Shown piece by piece: positions 1 through 10,010 of a stretch of DNA of 64,000 nt. The DNA comes from Limnohabitans sp. Rim11 (GTDB lineage: Bacteria; Pseudomonadota; Gammaproteobacteria; Burkholderiales; Burkholderiaceae_C). Where the stretch lies: positions 352,852 to 416,851 of the forward strand of contig NZ_CXOM01000003.1 of assembly GCF_001269365.1 (NCBI RefSeq). The letters are read 5' to 3'. The notes under the pieces are model-generated. The model was not told where the DNA came from. It saw only the letters and a list, made by a program, of their open reading frames with translations, and ran no database searches. The position numbers and the translations under genes were made by a program. Every line of letters starts with the position of its first letter. Positions within the stretch are counted from its first letter, which is position 1.

Positions 1-338
1 AGGATGTAATCGGGTCTGGACGAATACCAATCCTCGCGATCCTTGACGAGATCATTTTCCAGGTCTGGCATGGCAAAACCTTGACGAATGCGCACCCAAA
101 TGTCTGCAGGTGGTTCGGTGTGAATGACTGATTTAGATGGTGGTTTAGTCGCTTGGACGGTCTGAACAACAGCAGGGCCCGTCGCTGTTGCGGGCGGCGA
201 TTCAGGCTCCGCGACCGTCGCCGATGTGGCGCCGGCAGCGTCCACGGTTTTGCCTAAGTTGACACAACCCGTCAGTGCCAATGCCAAAACCGTCAGACCA
301 GTCCAACGCGTGATTGAGTGAAAAGAGAGGTGGTTCAT
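1..338 (-). CDS. mltD: Membrane-bound lytic murein transglycosylase D, lipoprotein (N-terminal part)
   Basis: Only the first ~112 codons lie in the window; the rest runs off the left edge. The reading frame begins with a lipoprotein signal: basic N-region, hydrophobic stretch, then the lipobox L-T-G-C, so it is probably anchored in the outer membrane. A Pro/Ala/Thr-rich linker follows, then residues reading IWVRIRQGFAMPDLENDLV and a D-W-Y motif typical of MltD proteins just before the SLT catalytic domain, which is not visible. The ATG overlaps the TGA of gloB as ATGA, so the two are translationally coupled. The family acts as a murein lytic transglycosylase. The identification rests on the N-terminus and on gloB-mltD gene order. 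Confidence 0.8.
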   Translation of the reverse strand, partial: MNHLSFHSITRWTGLTVLALALTGCVNLGKTVDAAGATSATVAEPESPPATATGPAVVQTVQATKPPSKSVIHTEPPADIWVRIRQGFAMPDLENDLVKDREDWYSSRPDYI

Positions 339-1108
339 TTGAAGTCGTTTTTCCAAGCTCGCAAGTTGGCAAAGATGTCAACTTCTTGGTTGGATGTATG
401 GGGTGCAAAGGCCTTCACGGCTTGAATGACAGCAGGGTGTCGGCTGCGCAAAAAGGGGTTGATGTTCAATTCATTGGCCAATTGAGCTGGCAATGTGGGT
501 AAGTTTTGCGACCGCAGTTGTTGGCAAAGTTGCACATGCTTCTGAAGCGCCACGTTGTCAGGTTCAACGGCTGTGGCGAATTTCAAATTGCTCAACGTGT
601 ATTCATGGGCGCAGCATACGCGAGTGTTGCCAGGCAGGGCGGCCAAGGTGTCCATGGCTTTCAGCATTTGGGCAGGCGTGCCTTCAAATATTCTGCCGCA
701 GCCCCCTGAAAACAAAGTGTCTCCACAAAACAAGATGGGTTCTTGATTGGCAATTTGGGTCCAGTATGCAATGTGGCCTGCTGTGTGACCTGGCACGTCC
801 AGGGTTTGAAAATGCAGACCCATCCAGCTAAAGATGCTATCTTGTTGCATGGCCCTGAACTCGAAGGGCAAAGGCTCTGTGGCGGGGCCATAAACTTGTG
901 CGCCCGTCATTTTTTGGAGTGCGGCAACACCACCCGTGTGGTCACCGTGGTGATGGGTGACTAAAATGACGTCAAGCTGATGCTTGTTTTCAGTCAGCCA
1001 ATGCCTCACGGGGTCTGCATCGCCCGGGTCAACCACCAAGGCATGTCCTTGGTGTTGCAACAACCAAATGTAGTTATCAGAAAATGCGGGCAACGGAATT
1101 AGGTTCAT
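335..1108 (-). CDS. gloB: Hydroxyacylglutathione hydrolase (glyoxalase II)
   Basis: Metallo-beta-lactamase-fold enzyme of 257 aa, the usual glyoxalase II length. It hydrolyses S-D-lactoylglutathione to D-lactate and glutathione, the second step of methylglyoxal detoxification in the cytosol. The binuclear metal motif THHHGDHTGG is at residues 51-60; further ligands are visible in PGHTAGH, FCGDTLF and CCAHEY. The C-terminal region contains NPFLR, typical of the glutathione-binding HAGH_C part. It is followed by mltD with a 4-bp ATGA overlap. Its ATG overlaps, on the opposite strand, the longest possible frame of the methyltransferase, which is one reason to prefer a later start for that gene. 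Confidence 0.95.
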   Translation of the reverse strand: MNLIPLPAFSDNYIWLLQHQGHALVVDPGDADPVRHWLTENKHQLDVILVTHHHGDHTGGVAALQKMTGAQVYGPATEPLPFEFRAMQQDSIFSWMGLHFQTLDVPGHTAGHIAYWTQIANQEPILFCGDTLFSGGCGRIFEGTPAQMLKAMDTLAALPGNTRVCCAHEYTLSNLKFATAVEPDNVALQKHVQLCQQLRSQNLPTLPAQLANELNINPFLRSRHPAVIQAVKAFAPHTSNQEVDIFANLRAWKNDFK

Positions 1109-1139
1109 GACTCATCCTATTATAAAAGGCGGCTCCTTG

Positions 1140-1937
1140 ATGCTTGATTGGCATGAATGGTTGAGCTCGCCTGCAGGAAGTTATTTACTGCAATGGGAGC
1201 AGGCCCAACTGGATAACATGGTGGCTGATATTTTTGGCTACCATGCCGTGCAACTGGGCATGCCCGAATTGGAAGCGCTTAGAACCAACCGCATGCCCCA
1301 TCAATGGCTCGCTTCCTCTGAGCTTGAGCCTGCGTCAGAAACCAAGCCTTCTAACTTTGCAGCACACAGTGTGGCGCTTCCTTTTCAAGCGGACAGTCTG
1401 GATTTGTTGGTCATGCCCCACACCTTGGAGCTCAGTTTGGATGCGCACATTAGTTTGCGCGAAGCCCAGCGCGTCTTGGTCCCAGAAGGGCATTTGGTCA
1501 TTACAGGTTTAAACCCCACCAGCCTTTGGGGCTGGCGACACAAACGGGCTCAGTGGTATCAAAAGTGGGGATATGAAGGGCTGAGTGCACCGCCCTGTGA
1601 AGAAATGATCGGTTACTGGCGACTCAGAGACTGGTTGAGATTGCTGGGTTTTGAAGTTCGAGTCAGTCAATTTGGTTGTTGGCGACCCGCTTTAGAAAAA
1701 GCCAAGTGGTTCCAACGATGGGCTTGGATGGACCGCGTGGGCGCTCAGTGGTGGCCTATTTTGGGCGGTGCTTATGTCATCGTGGCTGTCAAGAAAGTTC
1801 ATGGTGGCCGAATTTTGGGTGCGCGTTGGAAAACACAGCGGGCCCAATCTAAGGCAGCCATTGGTGTTGCGCAAAGGCATATCAAGGCCTCTGGCGACAA
1901 CAGCCTACAAAGAAAGAATGAATGTGAATCACGTTGA
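1140..1937 (+). CDS. Class I SAM-dependent methyltransferase-like protein
   Basis: 265 aa from the ATG at 1140 (MLDWHEWL). An in-frame ATG at 1107 would overlap the start of gloB and adds residues not typical of the family. It resembles the YafS-type Methyltransf_11 proteins often found between gloB and rnhA in Comamonadaceae. Visible parts are the [19 protein letters not shown] segment, corresponding to motif II/post-II, and [18 protein letters not shown], corresponding to motif III. The glycine-rich SAM loop (motif I) is degenerate: around residues 25-45 there is no DxGxGxG. The substrate is unknown and catalytic activity is not assured. The last 20 bases overlap rnhA. Confidence 0.75.
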   Translation: MLDWHEWLSSPAGSYLLQWEQAQLDNMVADIFGYHAVQLGMPELEALRTNRMPHQWLASSELEPASETKPSNFAAHSVALPFQADSLDLLVMPHTLELSLDAHISLREAQRVLVPEGHLVITGLNPTSLWGWRHKRAQWYQKWGYEGLSAPPCEEMIGYWRLRDWLRLLGFEVRVSQFGCWRPALEKAKWFQRWAWMDRVGAQWWPILGGAYVIVAVKKVHGGRILGARWKTQRAQSKAAIGVAQRHIKASGDNSLQRKNECESR

Positions 1938-2370
1938 AATACACACCGACGGCGCTTGCAAGGGCAATCCAGGGCCAGGGGGCTGGGGTGCCTTGATGCG
2001 ATCGGGCGAGAATGTTCGCGAAATATTTGGCGGTGAACTTGACACCACCAACAACCGGATGGAGCTGACAGCCGTCATTGAGGCCTTCTTGGCGCTCAAA
2101 AGACCATGCAAAGTCACCCTTTACTTGGACAGCGAGTACGTCCGCAAGGGCATTACGGAGTGGATACACGGCTGGAAGGCAAAGGGTTGGCGAACCGCGG
2201 CCAAACAACCCGTCAAAAATGCTGATTTATGGCAAAAATTGGATGCCTTGGTAGCCAACTCGGGTCACCAAATTGAATGGCGCTGGGTCAAAGGTCACGC
2301 GGGAGACCCGGGCAATGAAAGGGCTGATGCCCTTGCCAATCGGGGTGTTGAGAAAGCTTTAGGCCATTAA
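1918..2370 (+). CDS. rnhA: Ribonuclease HI
   Basis: 150 aa starting [12 protein letters not shown]. Cuts the RNA strand of RNA-DNA hybrids, such as Okazaki primers and R-loops. The four carboxylates of the active site are at D11, E49, D71 and D137, with the flexible-loop histidine in KGHAGD (about residue 127). The basic handle region ([16 protein letters not shown]) is present. The frame stays open upstream to 1768, but that extension lies inside the methyltransferase gene and is not RNase H-like, so the ATG at 1918 is chosen. The length matches the E. coli enzyme (155 aa). Confidence 0.95.
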   Translation: MNVNHVEIHTDGACKGNPGPGGWGALMRSGENVREIFGGELDTTNNRMELTAVIEAFLALKRPCKVTLYLDSEYVRKGITEWIHGWKAKGWRTAAKQPVKNADLWQKLDALVANSGHQIEWRWVKGHAGDPGNERADALANRGVEKALGH

Positions 2371-2447
2371 TCAGGTTTTTGCCGATGCGGGACAACCCCA
2401 AGTACTGTTACATTTCAGAACTGTTTTGGTCTCGCTCGGAAACATTG

Positions 2448-3776
2448 ATGTCCTTCAAAAAACCTTATCTCGCGATTGCATTGGTTGGTGTCGCTGCGGC
2501 CTCTGGCGCAGCATGGTGGCTCCAAAATAAACCCACCCAGCCTGCGGAGATGGTTGCGAAACCCGCCGGTAGTTCTGGACCCTCAACGGGTGCTCCGGGT
2601 GCCGCGGGCGGCCCAGGTGCAGGTGGTCCTGCAAGACCCACTGCCGTCGAAGTGGCCCAGGTCGAAAAAGCCATGTTGGTCGACGAAACCCAATCTGTTG
2701 GCAGTTTGAAGTCCAATCAAGGTGTGGTGCTTCGCCCAGAAGTGGGTGGGCGCGTCAGCCAAGTGCTGTTCAGAGATGGACAGCGTGTCAAAAAAGGCCA
2801 GTTGTTGGTTCAATTTGATGATCAATTGCCTGCTGCGCAAGTGATGCAAGCAACAGCCGAATTGTCCATTGCCCAAGCCAATCACAAACGCAATCAAGAG
2901 TTGGTCGCGCAAAACTTCATCAGCAAACGTTCTCTGGATGAGAGCGATGCTGCATTGCAGGTGGCGCAGGCCAAGCTGGCTTTGGCACAAGCCACTTTGC
3001 AGCGGTTGAAGGTTTATGCGCCCTTTGATGGCGTTGCGGGTCTTCGTCAAATCAACGTCGGTGATTATTTAAAAGACGGCGCTGACATGGTCAACATCGA
3101 GGACATTGAAGCCGTCTTGCTTGATTTCCGTTTGGCTGAACGCTTCCAATCCAAAGTCAAACCCGGCCAAAAAGCGCAAGTCACATTGGATGCGCTGCCA
3201 GGTCGCAAATTCACAGCCATGATTCAAGCCATTGACCCCTTGATTGATGCCAATGGTCGATCTGTGGGTGTGAGGGGCTGTATCGACAATCGTCAAATGC
3301 AATTGCGCCCAGGCATGTTTGCCCGCGTCAATGCCGTGTTTGGAGAGAGAGCCGATGCAATGGTGATTCCTGAAGAGGCCATCGTGCCTCAAGGCGGCCG
3401 TTCCTTTGTGGTCAAAGTGGTGCCAGGCCCCAACAAAGACGAGCTGATTTCTGAGCGCGTCACAGTCAAGGTGGGTTTGCGTCAGCCTGGCAAGGTTGAA
3501 ATTTTGGAAGGCTTGTCAGTCGGTGATTCAGTAGTCATTGCTGGACAGCAGCGCTTGCAAAAGGATGGCACTTTGGTTCGCATTGTTGACCCTTCCAAGG
3601 GGCAAACAGGCGGCCCCAATGCAGCAGGCCCTGCGCCCGGCAATGCGGCCGCTGCACCTGGTGCTGGCAAACCCGCTGAGGTGGCTCAAGCCAAAGGTGC
3701 CGAAAAAAGTAAACCTAAAATGCCGCCTGTTGCTGGCGAGAACCCCTGCCTAAGAGGTCTGAATGCAGCTCGCTGA
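2448..3776 (+). CDS. RND efflux pump periplasmic adaptor subunit (membrane fusion protein)
   Basis: 442 aa from the ATG at 2448, which has GGAAA upstream; the open frame extends to 2379 without a better start. An N-terminal hydrophobic segment (residues ~6-25, YLAIALVGVAAASGAAWW) anchors or exports the protein. A Gly/Pro/Ala-rich linker follows, then a biotinyl-lipoyl half-motif (VLRPEVGGRVSQVLFRDGQ), an alpha-hairpin with a short coiled coil, and beta-barrel domains (VYAPFDGVAGLR, VVIPEEAIVPQG). The C-terminus is an unusual ~60-residue Pro/Ala/Gly/Lys-rich tail. It overlaps the permease gene by 14 bp, so the two are co-translated as one tripartite pump. No outer-membrane TolC-type gene is adjacent. 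Substrates cannot be read from the sequence. Confidence 0.9.
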   Translation: MSFKKPYLAIALVGVAAASGAAWWLQNKPTQPAEMVAKPAGSSGPSTGAPGAAGGPGAGGPARPTAVEVAQVEKAMLVDETQSVGSLKSNQGVVLRPEVGGRVSQVLFRDGQRVKKGQLLVQFDDQLPAAQVMQATAELSIAQANHKRNQELVAQNFISKRSLDESDAALQVAQAKLALAQATLQRLKVYAPFDGVAGLRQINVGDYLKDGADMVNIEDIEAVLLDFRLAERFQSKVKPGQKAQVTLDALPGRKFTAMIQAIDPLIDANGRSVGVRGCIDNRQMQLRPGMFARVNAVFGERADAMVIPEEAIVPQGGRSFVVKVVPGPNKDELISERVTVKVGLRQPGKVEILEGLSVGDSVVIAGQQRLQKDGTLVRIVDPSKGQTGGPNAAGPAPGNAAAAPGAGKPAEVAQAKGAEKSKPKMPPVAGENPCLRGLNAAR

Positions 3777-6700
3777 AACCTCTATCCGCCGGCCGGTCTT
3801 CGCGACCGTGCTGTCGCTGCTCATTTTGCTGATTGGTGCGGTCAGCTTCAATCGCCTGTCCCTGCGTGAATATCCCAAGATCGATGAGCCTACAGTTACC
3901 GTCAGTGTGAAGTACCCGGGTGCCTCCGCCGAGGTGATTGAGTCTCAAGTGACTAAGCCTTTAGAAGACTCTATTGCAGGTATTGATGCGGTCGACGTCA
4001 TCACGTCCATCAGCCGTGCAGATCAAGCGCAAATCACGGTTCGCTTTCGCTTAGAAAAAGACGCCGATACGGCGGCGGCTGAGGTTCGAGACAGAACCTC
4101 TCGTATTCGCGGCCGCTTGCCCCAAGCCATCGAAGAGCCGGTCATTGCCAAAGTGGAGGCCGATGCGTTTCCAGTCATTTGGTTGGCTTTCTCCAGTGAC
4201 ACTTTGTCGCCATTGCAAATCAATGATTTGATCAATCGGGTGGTCAAGCCTCGGTTGCAAACGGTCACGGGCGTGGCAGACGTTCGAATTTTTGGTGAAC
4301 GCAAATACGCAATGCGCGTTTGGTTGGATGCGGGCCGCATGGCCGCTTACCGATTAACTGCGCAAGATGTGGAAGATGCCATTCGGCGCAGTAACCTGGA
4401 GTTGCCTGCTGGACGCATTGAGTCTCAATTGCGTGAATTCAGCGTGACCTCACAAACCGACCTGGTCAAGCCTGGACAGTTTGGCGACATCACCATCCGA
4501 AATGTCAACGGTTTTCCCGTCAAAATTCGCGATGTTGCTAAAGTAGAAGAAGACACCGCAGATGACCGAAGCCGTGTTCGTCTGAATGGCAAACCGGCGA
4601 TCTCTGCTGGTGTGATTAGGCAAGCAACAGCGAATCCATTGGAGCTGTCTAAAGGCGTGCGAGAAATGCTACCTCGCTTGAAACAAGATATGCCCGCCGA
4701 TTTGGCCATCAGTGTGGCCAATGACAACTCTGTCTTCATTGACAAGTCCATCAAGAGCGTGTTCAAAACCATTGTGGAAGCGGTGATTTTGGTGGCCTTG
4801 GTTATTTTCGTTTTCCTAAGAACTTTTCGCGCCTCGATCATTCCTATCATCACCATTCCCGTCAGTTTGATTGGGACGTTTGCCATCATGGCGTTGGCTG
4901 GTTTCACCATCAATACCTTGACATTGTTGGCCTTGGTGCTGGCCATTGGTCTGGTGGTGGACGATGCCATTGTGATGTTAGAGAACATCTACCGACACAT
5001 TGAAGAGGGCTTGGACCCATTCTCAGCAGCCATCAAGGGCGCTAGAGAAATTGGTTTTGCCATTGTGGCCATGTCATTGACCTTGGCTGCGGTGTTTGCA
5101 CCGCTGGCATTCACGCCTGGCCGCACAGGCAAACTGTTCAGTGAGTTTGCTTTGGCATTGGCTGGCGCAGTGTTGGTTTCTGGCTTGGTAGCGCTGACCT
5201 TGTCACCCATGATGAGTTCGCTGCTCTTGCGTCACAACCCCAATCCCAATCGGTTTGATCGCTTTATGGAAGCAATCCTCACTGGCTTGTCCAGTGGCTA
5301 TGAAAAACTCCTCCGTTGGGTCTTGAAGAAAGCGCGTTGGGTAGTGGTTTTGATCATGGCTTCGTGTGGTGTGGGCATCGCGTTGGTCTATCCCACCATG
5401 AAACAAGAGTTGTCGCCATTAGAAGATCGAGGCACCATATTGGCTACCGTCAATGCGCCAGACGGATCTACCTTGGATTACACCGATAAATACGCCAAAG
5501 CCCTAGAAAAGATTGGTAGCGCTTATCCAGAGTTTGACCGTATCTTTGCCAATTTGGGCAATCCGACTGTGGCGCAAGGCAGTGTCATTTATCGCGCTGT
5601 TGACTGGGACGAGCGCAAGCGAACCACCCTTGAAATTGCGCGTGAACTTCAAGCCAAGTTCAATGGTGTGGCAGGTGTCAATGCTTTCCCCATCACGCCG
5701 CCCTCCTTAGGCCAAGGCTTCCGCGAGCGACCTGTCAATTTCGTGATTCAAACCTCTGACAGCTACCAAAATTTGAATGCGGTGACGCGTCAAATGCTGG
5801 ACGCCATCGCCAAAAATCCTGGTTTCATTTCGCCTGACGTCGACCTCCGACTCAATAAACCAGAGCTTCGAATTGATGTCGATCGCGTCAAGGCCGCGGA
5901 GCTGGGCATCGGTGTCGATGTGGTGGCGCGCGCTGTGGAAACCATGTTGGGTGGCCGCACCGTGACGCGCTACAAGCGCGATGCCGAACAATACGATGTG
6001 ATTGTTCAAACGCAAGACAGTGGACGCAATACGCCTGATGACATTGACAACATCTATGTGCGTGGCCGCAACGACACCGTCATTCCTTTGTCCGCTTTGG
6101 TCAAAGTGAGGGAGAGCGTATCGCCGCGTGAATTGAATCACTTTGGTCAGCGCCGATCAGTCACCATCACGTCCAATTTGGCGCCTGATTATGCTTTGGG
6201 TGAAGCGTTGAATTTTTTGGACACCACCGCTGCAGGCATTTTGAAGACAGGCTACACCACCGAATTGAACGGTACCTCGCGTGAATTCCGTAGCTCGCAG
6301 GGGGCTCTGGTCATTGTGTTTGTGCTGGCATTGTTCTTTATTTTCTTGGTGTTGGCAGCTCAGTTTGAAAGTTTCATTGATCCCTTTGTGATCATGCTGT
6401 CTGTGCCGCTCTCTATGTTTGGCGCCCTCATGACTTTGAAGTTGACAGGGGGAACGCTCAATGTTTATTCGCAAATTGGCTTGATCACGTTGGTGGGCTT
6501 GATTACCAAGCACGGCATTTTGATCGTTGAATTTACCAACCAGTTGCGAGAGCAGGGCGTTGACACTTTCGATGCCATCGTGAAGGCATCTGGCCAGCGT
6601 TTGCGTCCTATTTTGATGACAACCGGTGCGATGGTGTTGGGTGCGTTGCCATTAGCGCTAGCCACAGGTGCAGGTGCAGAAAGTCGCATTCAAATTGGTT

Positions 6701-6852
6701 GGGTCATTGTGGGCGGTATGTCTTTTGGAACGCTGCTAACGGTGTTTGTGGTGCCCACCATGTACAGCCTGTTTGCTCGCAAATCTGTACCCGGCCCCAA
6801 CAAAAAAGAAGCGCAAGACACACCCTCTGAGGCGGGTCACGCGCACCCTTAA
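3763..6852 (+). CDS. RND-family efflux transporter permease (HAE1/AcrB type)
   Basis: 1029 aa inner-membrane proton-driven antiporter that, with the preceding adaptor, exports drugs or other hydrophobic compounds. The start MQLAETSIRRPVFA is typical: a short cytoplasmic tail and TM1. The proton-relay aspartates are D400 and D401 in GLVVDDAIV (TM4), and the matching lysine is K916 in LITKHGILIVEF (TM10). Two large periplasmic loops lie between TM1-TM2 and TM7-TM8. It overlaps the adaptor by 14 bp and converges with moeA; the two stop codons are 1 bp apart. The symbol is left empty because subfamily and substrates cannot be decided here. Confidence 0.95.
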   Translation: MQLAETSIRRPVFATVLSLLILLIGAVSFNRLSLREYPKIDEPTVTVSVKYPGASAEVIESQVTKPLEDSIAGIDAVDVITSISRADQAQITVRFRLEKDADTAAAEVRDRTSRIRGRLPQAIEEPVIAKVEADAFPVIWLAFSSDTLSPLQINDLINRVVKPRLQTVTGVADVRIFGERKYAMRVWLDAGRMAAYRLTAQDVEDAIRRSNLELPAGRIESQLREFSVTSQTDLVKPGQFGDITIRNVNGFPVKIRDVAKVEEDTADDRSRVRLNGKPAISAGVIRQATANPLELSKGVREMLPRLKQDMPADLAISVANDNSVFIDKSIKSVFKTIVEAVILVALVIFVFLRTFRASIIPIITIPVSLIGTFAIMALAGFTINTLTLLALVLAIGLVVDDAIVMLENIYRHIEEGLDPFSAAIKGAREIGFAIVAMSLTLAAVFAPLAFTPGRTGKLFSEFALALAGAVLVSGLVALTLSPMMSSLLLRHNPNPNRFDRFMEAILTGLSSGYEKLLRWVLKKARWVVVLIMASCGVGIALVYPTMKQELSPLEDRGTILATVNAPDGSTLDYTDKYAKALEKIGSAYPEFDRIFANLGNPTVAQGSVIYRAVDWDERKRTTLEIARELQAKFNGVAGVNAFPITPPSLGQGFRERPVNFVIQTSDSYQNLNAVTRQMLDAIAKNPGFISPDVDLRLNKPELRIDVDRVKAAELGIGVDVVARAVETMLGGRTVTRYKRDAEQYDVIVQTQDSGRNTPDDIDNIYVRGRNDTVIPLSALVKVRESVSPRELNHFGQRRSVTITSNLAPDYALGEALNFLDTTAAGILKTGYTTELNGTSREFRSSQGALVIVFVLALFFIFLVLAAQFESFIDPFVIMLSVPLSMFGALMTLKLTGGTLNVYSQIGLITLVGLITKHGILIVEFTNQLREQGVDTFDAIVKASGQRLRPILMTTGAMVLGALPLALATGAGAESRIQIGWVIVGGMSFGTLLTVFVVPTMYSLFARKSVPGPNKKEAQDTPSEAGHAHP

Positions 6853-6853
6853 T

Positions 6854-8128
6854 TCAAAGCATCAACACATCCACCCAATCTCCTACTTGCGCGGTAGATT
6901 GGGTGTGTGCCAACACAATCAAGCAGTTGGCTTGCACCATAGAGCTCAAAACACCAGAGCCTTGGTTGCCTGTGGTGCGGACTTCTAGTTCACCCAGTTG
7001 GTTGCGTGTGACGATGCCGCGTTGATATTCGGTGCGGCCTGGTTTTTTTCGCATCACTTCTTGAGAGCGGGCTCGCATCAGCGGTGGGGGTGTCTCTGTG
7101 ATACCCATCATTTGTTGCAATGCAGGCTTAACGAACGCCAAGAAGGTGACCATGACAGCCACAGGATTGCCGGGTAGGCCAAACAGCACCGCAGAATGAT
7201 TGCCTTGCGTTAGGCGTCCAACCGCCATGGGGCGTCCAGGGCGCATGGCAATTTTCCAAAAGACCACATCGCCTAACTTTTTCATCATGGCTTTGGTGAA
7301 GTCGGCTTCACCCACGCTGACGCCGCCACTGGTGATCACAGCGTCTGCTTCTTTGGCCGCTTTAGAAAATGCAGCCTCTAGTAAAACGGGATCGTCGCGC
7401 ACCACGCCCATATCGATCATTTCACAGCCCAGGTTTTGTAGCATGCCAAACACGGTGTACCGGTTGCTGTCGTAGACAGCGCCTTCGCGCGGTGCTTCGC
7501 CCAAACTCAGGATTTCATCGCCAGTGGAAAAGTAAGCTACTTTCAGTCGTCGCATCACTTTGACGGTTGGCAGCCCCAGGCTGGCCAACAAGCCCACAGC
7601 TGCAGGCGTGACAAAAGTCCCTTTGCGCACAGCAGGGCTGTCTTTGTTTAAATCCTCGCCGCGCAGGCGTCGGTTATCACCCGCCTTGAGCATATTGGCA
7701 GGGATGCGAACCCCCTCAGCAAGCACTTCACACAGCTCTTGCGGTGCCACCGTGTCCAGCCCCAAGGGCATGATGGCGCCAGTCATAATTTTGACGCATT
7801 CCCCGGCCTTCACGGTGCCTTGCCAAGCTTTGCCAGCCAGTGCGGTGCCAACCACCTTCAGGGGCAGCGTTTGACCTGGTTGAAGCTCGGCCCCGTTGAA
7901 TGCAAAGCCATCCATGGCAGAGTTGTCGTGCGGTGGCACATCGATCGGGCTGATCACATCCTGTGCAATGACACGGTTGAGTGCTTCAAAAATAGGGACG
8001 TCTTGAGTGTCGTGAATGACGGTGACCAAATGCGCAAGAAAGTTCAAAACTTCCTGCGCGGGCAGGGCTTGTGGGTCGTAGCCTTGAAGATGGGCAGCAA
8101 TCTCTGCCAGGGACTTAGGATGTGTCAT
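6854..8128 (-). CDS. moeA: Molybdopterin molybdenumtransferase
   Basis: 424 aa. Inserts molybdate into adenylylated molybdopterin, the last step of Moco synthesis before nucleotide attachment. Visible family features: DVPPHDNSAMDGFA near residue 65, GEDLNKDS, the MoCF/MogA-like domain with VITSGGVSVGEADF and the PGRPMAVGRL/LFGLPGNPVAVMVTF motif, then the C-terminal MoeA domain IV. The ATG overlaps the TGA of mobA by 4 bp. Together with moaA it forms a minus-strand Moco group. The molybdoenzymes served are not in this window. Confidence 0.95.
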   Translation of the reverse strand: MTHPKSLAEIAAHLQGYDPQALPAQEVLNFLAHLVTVIHDTQDVPIFEALNRVIAQDVISPIDVPPHDNSAMDGFAFNGAELQPGQTLPLKVVGTALAGKAWQGTVKAGECVKIMTGAIMPLGLDTVAPQELCEVLAEGVRIPANMLKAGDNRRLRGEDLNKDSPAVRKGTFVTPAAVGLLASLGLPTVKVMRRLKVAYFSTGDEILSLGEAPREGAVYDSNRYTVFGMLQNLGCEMIDMGVVRDDPVLLEAAFSKAAKEADAVITSGGVSVGEADFTKAMMKKLGDVVFWKIAMRPGRPMAVGRLTQGNHSAVLFGLPGNPVAVMVTFLAFVKPALQQMMGITETPPPLMRARSQEVMRKKPGRTEYQRGIVTRNQLGELEVRTTGNQGSGVLSSMVQANCLIVLAHTQSTAQVGDWVDVLML

Positions 8129-8748
8129 GCGCTTTGTTCGAGGCGATGCAGTTCTTCTAGGGTATTGGCATTGAAAAACGCACGCGGATCTGTGTCGGGC
8201 GAGTCAAAGGGCACCACAACGCAAGCGTGCTGGCTTGTCCATGCGTCAATTTTGCGGCCGCCAGATTGCATGAATTTGACCAAGCTCTCGAGCAGGCTGG
8301 TGCGCATCAAGCAAAAAACTGGTTGGGGCCTCATGTTGCCATCTTCTTCTCGGGCTGCAGCAACTGCAATGTCAGCATTTTCTTGAACCAAGGCATCTTG
8401 CAGTTTTTGAACAAGATCAAAAGGGAAGAGTGGACTGTCACAAGGCACGGTGAGCAGAAACTCTGACTCGCATCGCTCCATGCCTGTTAAGAACCCAGCC
8501 AATGGGCCTGCAAAACCATCGGTGCTGTCGGGCCAGACTTGCACGCCTAAGGATTCGTAGGCCGACAGGTTGCGATTGGCCACAATCATGATGTCACTCA
8601 GTGGGCTTCCCTCTTGCATTTGAAGTCGCATCAGGGCGTGCAGGGTCAAGGGGGTGCCGTTGAAGTTTTGCAGCCCTTTGTCGATGCCGCCCATGCGAGC
8701 GCCTTTGCCGCCAGCCAAAATTAAACCGGTAATGCTGTGATCGTTCAT
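8125..8748 (-). CDS. mobA: Molybdenum cofactor guanylyltransferase
   Basis: 207 aa. Joins GMP to molybdopterin-Mo to give the bis-MGD form used by DMSO-reductase-family enzymes. The nucleotide-binding start LILAGGKGARMGGIDKGL (residues ~9-26) is the MobA signature; VTVPCDSPLFP contains the metal-binding Asp. It lies between moaA (38 bp upstream) and moeA (4-bp overlap), so it is almost certainly co-transcribed with them. Its presence suggests the host makes MGD-type enzymes such as nitrate reductase or formate dehydrogenase, which are outside the window. Confidence 0.95.
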   Translation of the reverse strand: MNDHSITGLILAGGKGARMGGIDKGLQNFNGTPLTLHALMRLQMQEGSPLSDIMIVANRNLSAYESLGVQVWPDSTDGFAGPLAGFLTGMERCESEFLLTVPCDSPLFPFDLVQKLQDALVQENADIAVAAAREEDGNMRPQPVFCLMRTSLLESLVKFMQSGGRKIDAWTSQHACVVVPFDSPDTDPRAFFNANTLEELHRLEQSA

Positions 8749-8786
8749 TGGATGCTTATAGAAGATGGAGGGCAGTCTTTAAGACC

Positions 8787-9956
8787 TTAGCCGCCGATGT
8801 AACTCATTTCGACCTTGCGTCGCTTGTTCGCAGCGCCTTCATCGTTGGTTGAAACGTCAGGTTCTTGTTGGCGCAATTCTGAATACCTGTCGGTTCGCTG
8901 AGACCAAATGGCTGCGATGGCTTGGGTCAATGCCTCGGGTTCTTGGCCGCTGCGGATGAGTGGCTTCAGGTCGTAGCCTTGGCTGGCAAACAAACACAAA
9001 TAAAGCTGACCTTCGGTGGTCAATCGCGCACGATTGCAATCGCTACAAAAGGCTTTGGTCACACTGCTGATAAAACCAATTTCACCCAAGCTGGTATCGT
9101 GCACGCCTTGTTCATTGAGGTAGCCCCAACGTTCTGCTGTTTCACCTTGTTGAGATGCCGACAAGGGCGTGAGGGAAAGTTCGGTTTGTAAAATTTGCAA
9201 AACCTCTGCGCTGGGCAACACTTCGTTCATGCGCCAACCATTGGTCGCACCGACGTCCATGTACTCAATGAATCGAAGCGCAATGCCTGTACCTTTGAAG
9301 TAACGCGCCATGGGCAATATTTCTTGCTCATTGGTGCCGCGCTTGACCACCATGTTGACTTTGATGGGGCCAAGGCCTGCTTTGCGTGCAGCCTCAATGC
9401 CTTCGAGAACATCGCTGACCGGAAAGTCCACATCGTTCATGCGTTTGAAGACTTCGTCGTCCAAGCCGTCCAAACTGACTGTGACCCGCTTCAGCCCAGC
9501 GGCCTTCAGGGTTTCTGCTTTACGAGCCAACAAAGAGCCGTTGGTGGTCAGTGTCAGATCCAAGGGTTTGCCGTTCAGCGTTTGAAGTTCTGCCAATTGA
9601 CTGATCAAAATTTCTAAGTTTTTTCGCAGCAGAGGCTCACCGCCAGTTAATCGAATTTTCTCGACGCCCAATGTGATGAAACTTTTCGCTGTTTGAGTGA
9701 TCTCTTCAAACGACAGCAACGAGCTTTGCGGTAAGTATTGGTAGTTGTTGTCAAACACTTCCTTGGGCATGCAATAGCTGCATCGGAAGTTGCATCGATC
9801 CGTGACACTGATTCGCAAATCGTGCAAAGGGCGGCTCAGGGCGTCCTTCAAGGTCAGCCCATTTTGCCAAGCTGTGTTTGGACCTGATTGGGGAATGGCC
9901 AAATTGCCCAAAGGCTGGGTGATGATGGGGATGACGCGTTCAGACACGGCGCTCAC
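8787..9956 (-). CDS. moaA: GTP 3',8-cyclase
   Basis: 389 aa radical-SAM enzyme that rearranges GTP to 3',8-cyclo-GTP, the first step of molybdopterin synthesis. The N-terminal [4Fe-4S] motif C-x3-C-x2-C is at C55/C59/C62 (CNFRCSYC). The C-terminal cluster is [19 protein letters not shown]. The essential Gly-Gly tail is present as the last residues (YIGG*), preceded by a ~35-residue charged extension. The first ~30 residues before the core are not conserved, so a later start is possible, but no better ATG is seen. It is first in the moaA-mobA-moeA order. Confidence 0.95.
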   Translation of the reverse strand: MSAVSERVIPIITQPLGNLAIPQSGPNTAWQNGLTLKDALSRPLHDLRISVTDRCNFRCSYCMPKEVFDNNYQYLPQSSLLSFEEITQTAKSFITLGVEKIRLTGGEPLLRKNLEILISQLAELQTLNGKPLDLTLTTNGSLLARKAETLKAAGLKRVTVSLDGLDDEVFKRMNDVDFPVSDVLEGIEAARKAGLGPIKVNMVVKRGTNEQEILPMARYFKGTGIALRFIEYMDVGATNGWRMNEVLPSAEVLQILQTELSLTPLSASQQGETAERWGYLNEQGVHDTSLGEIGFISSVTKAFCSDCNRARLTTEGQLYLCLFASQGYDLKPLIRSGQEPEALTQAIAAIWSQRTDRYSELRQQEPDVSTNDEGAANKRRKVEMSYIGG

Positions 9957-10010
9957 CGCTGATTTGATTTGACATCGAGTAAGTAAATTCCATGTGCGTA
10001 TTTTGCGCGT

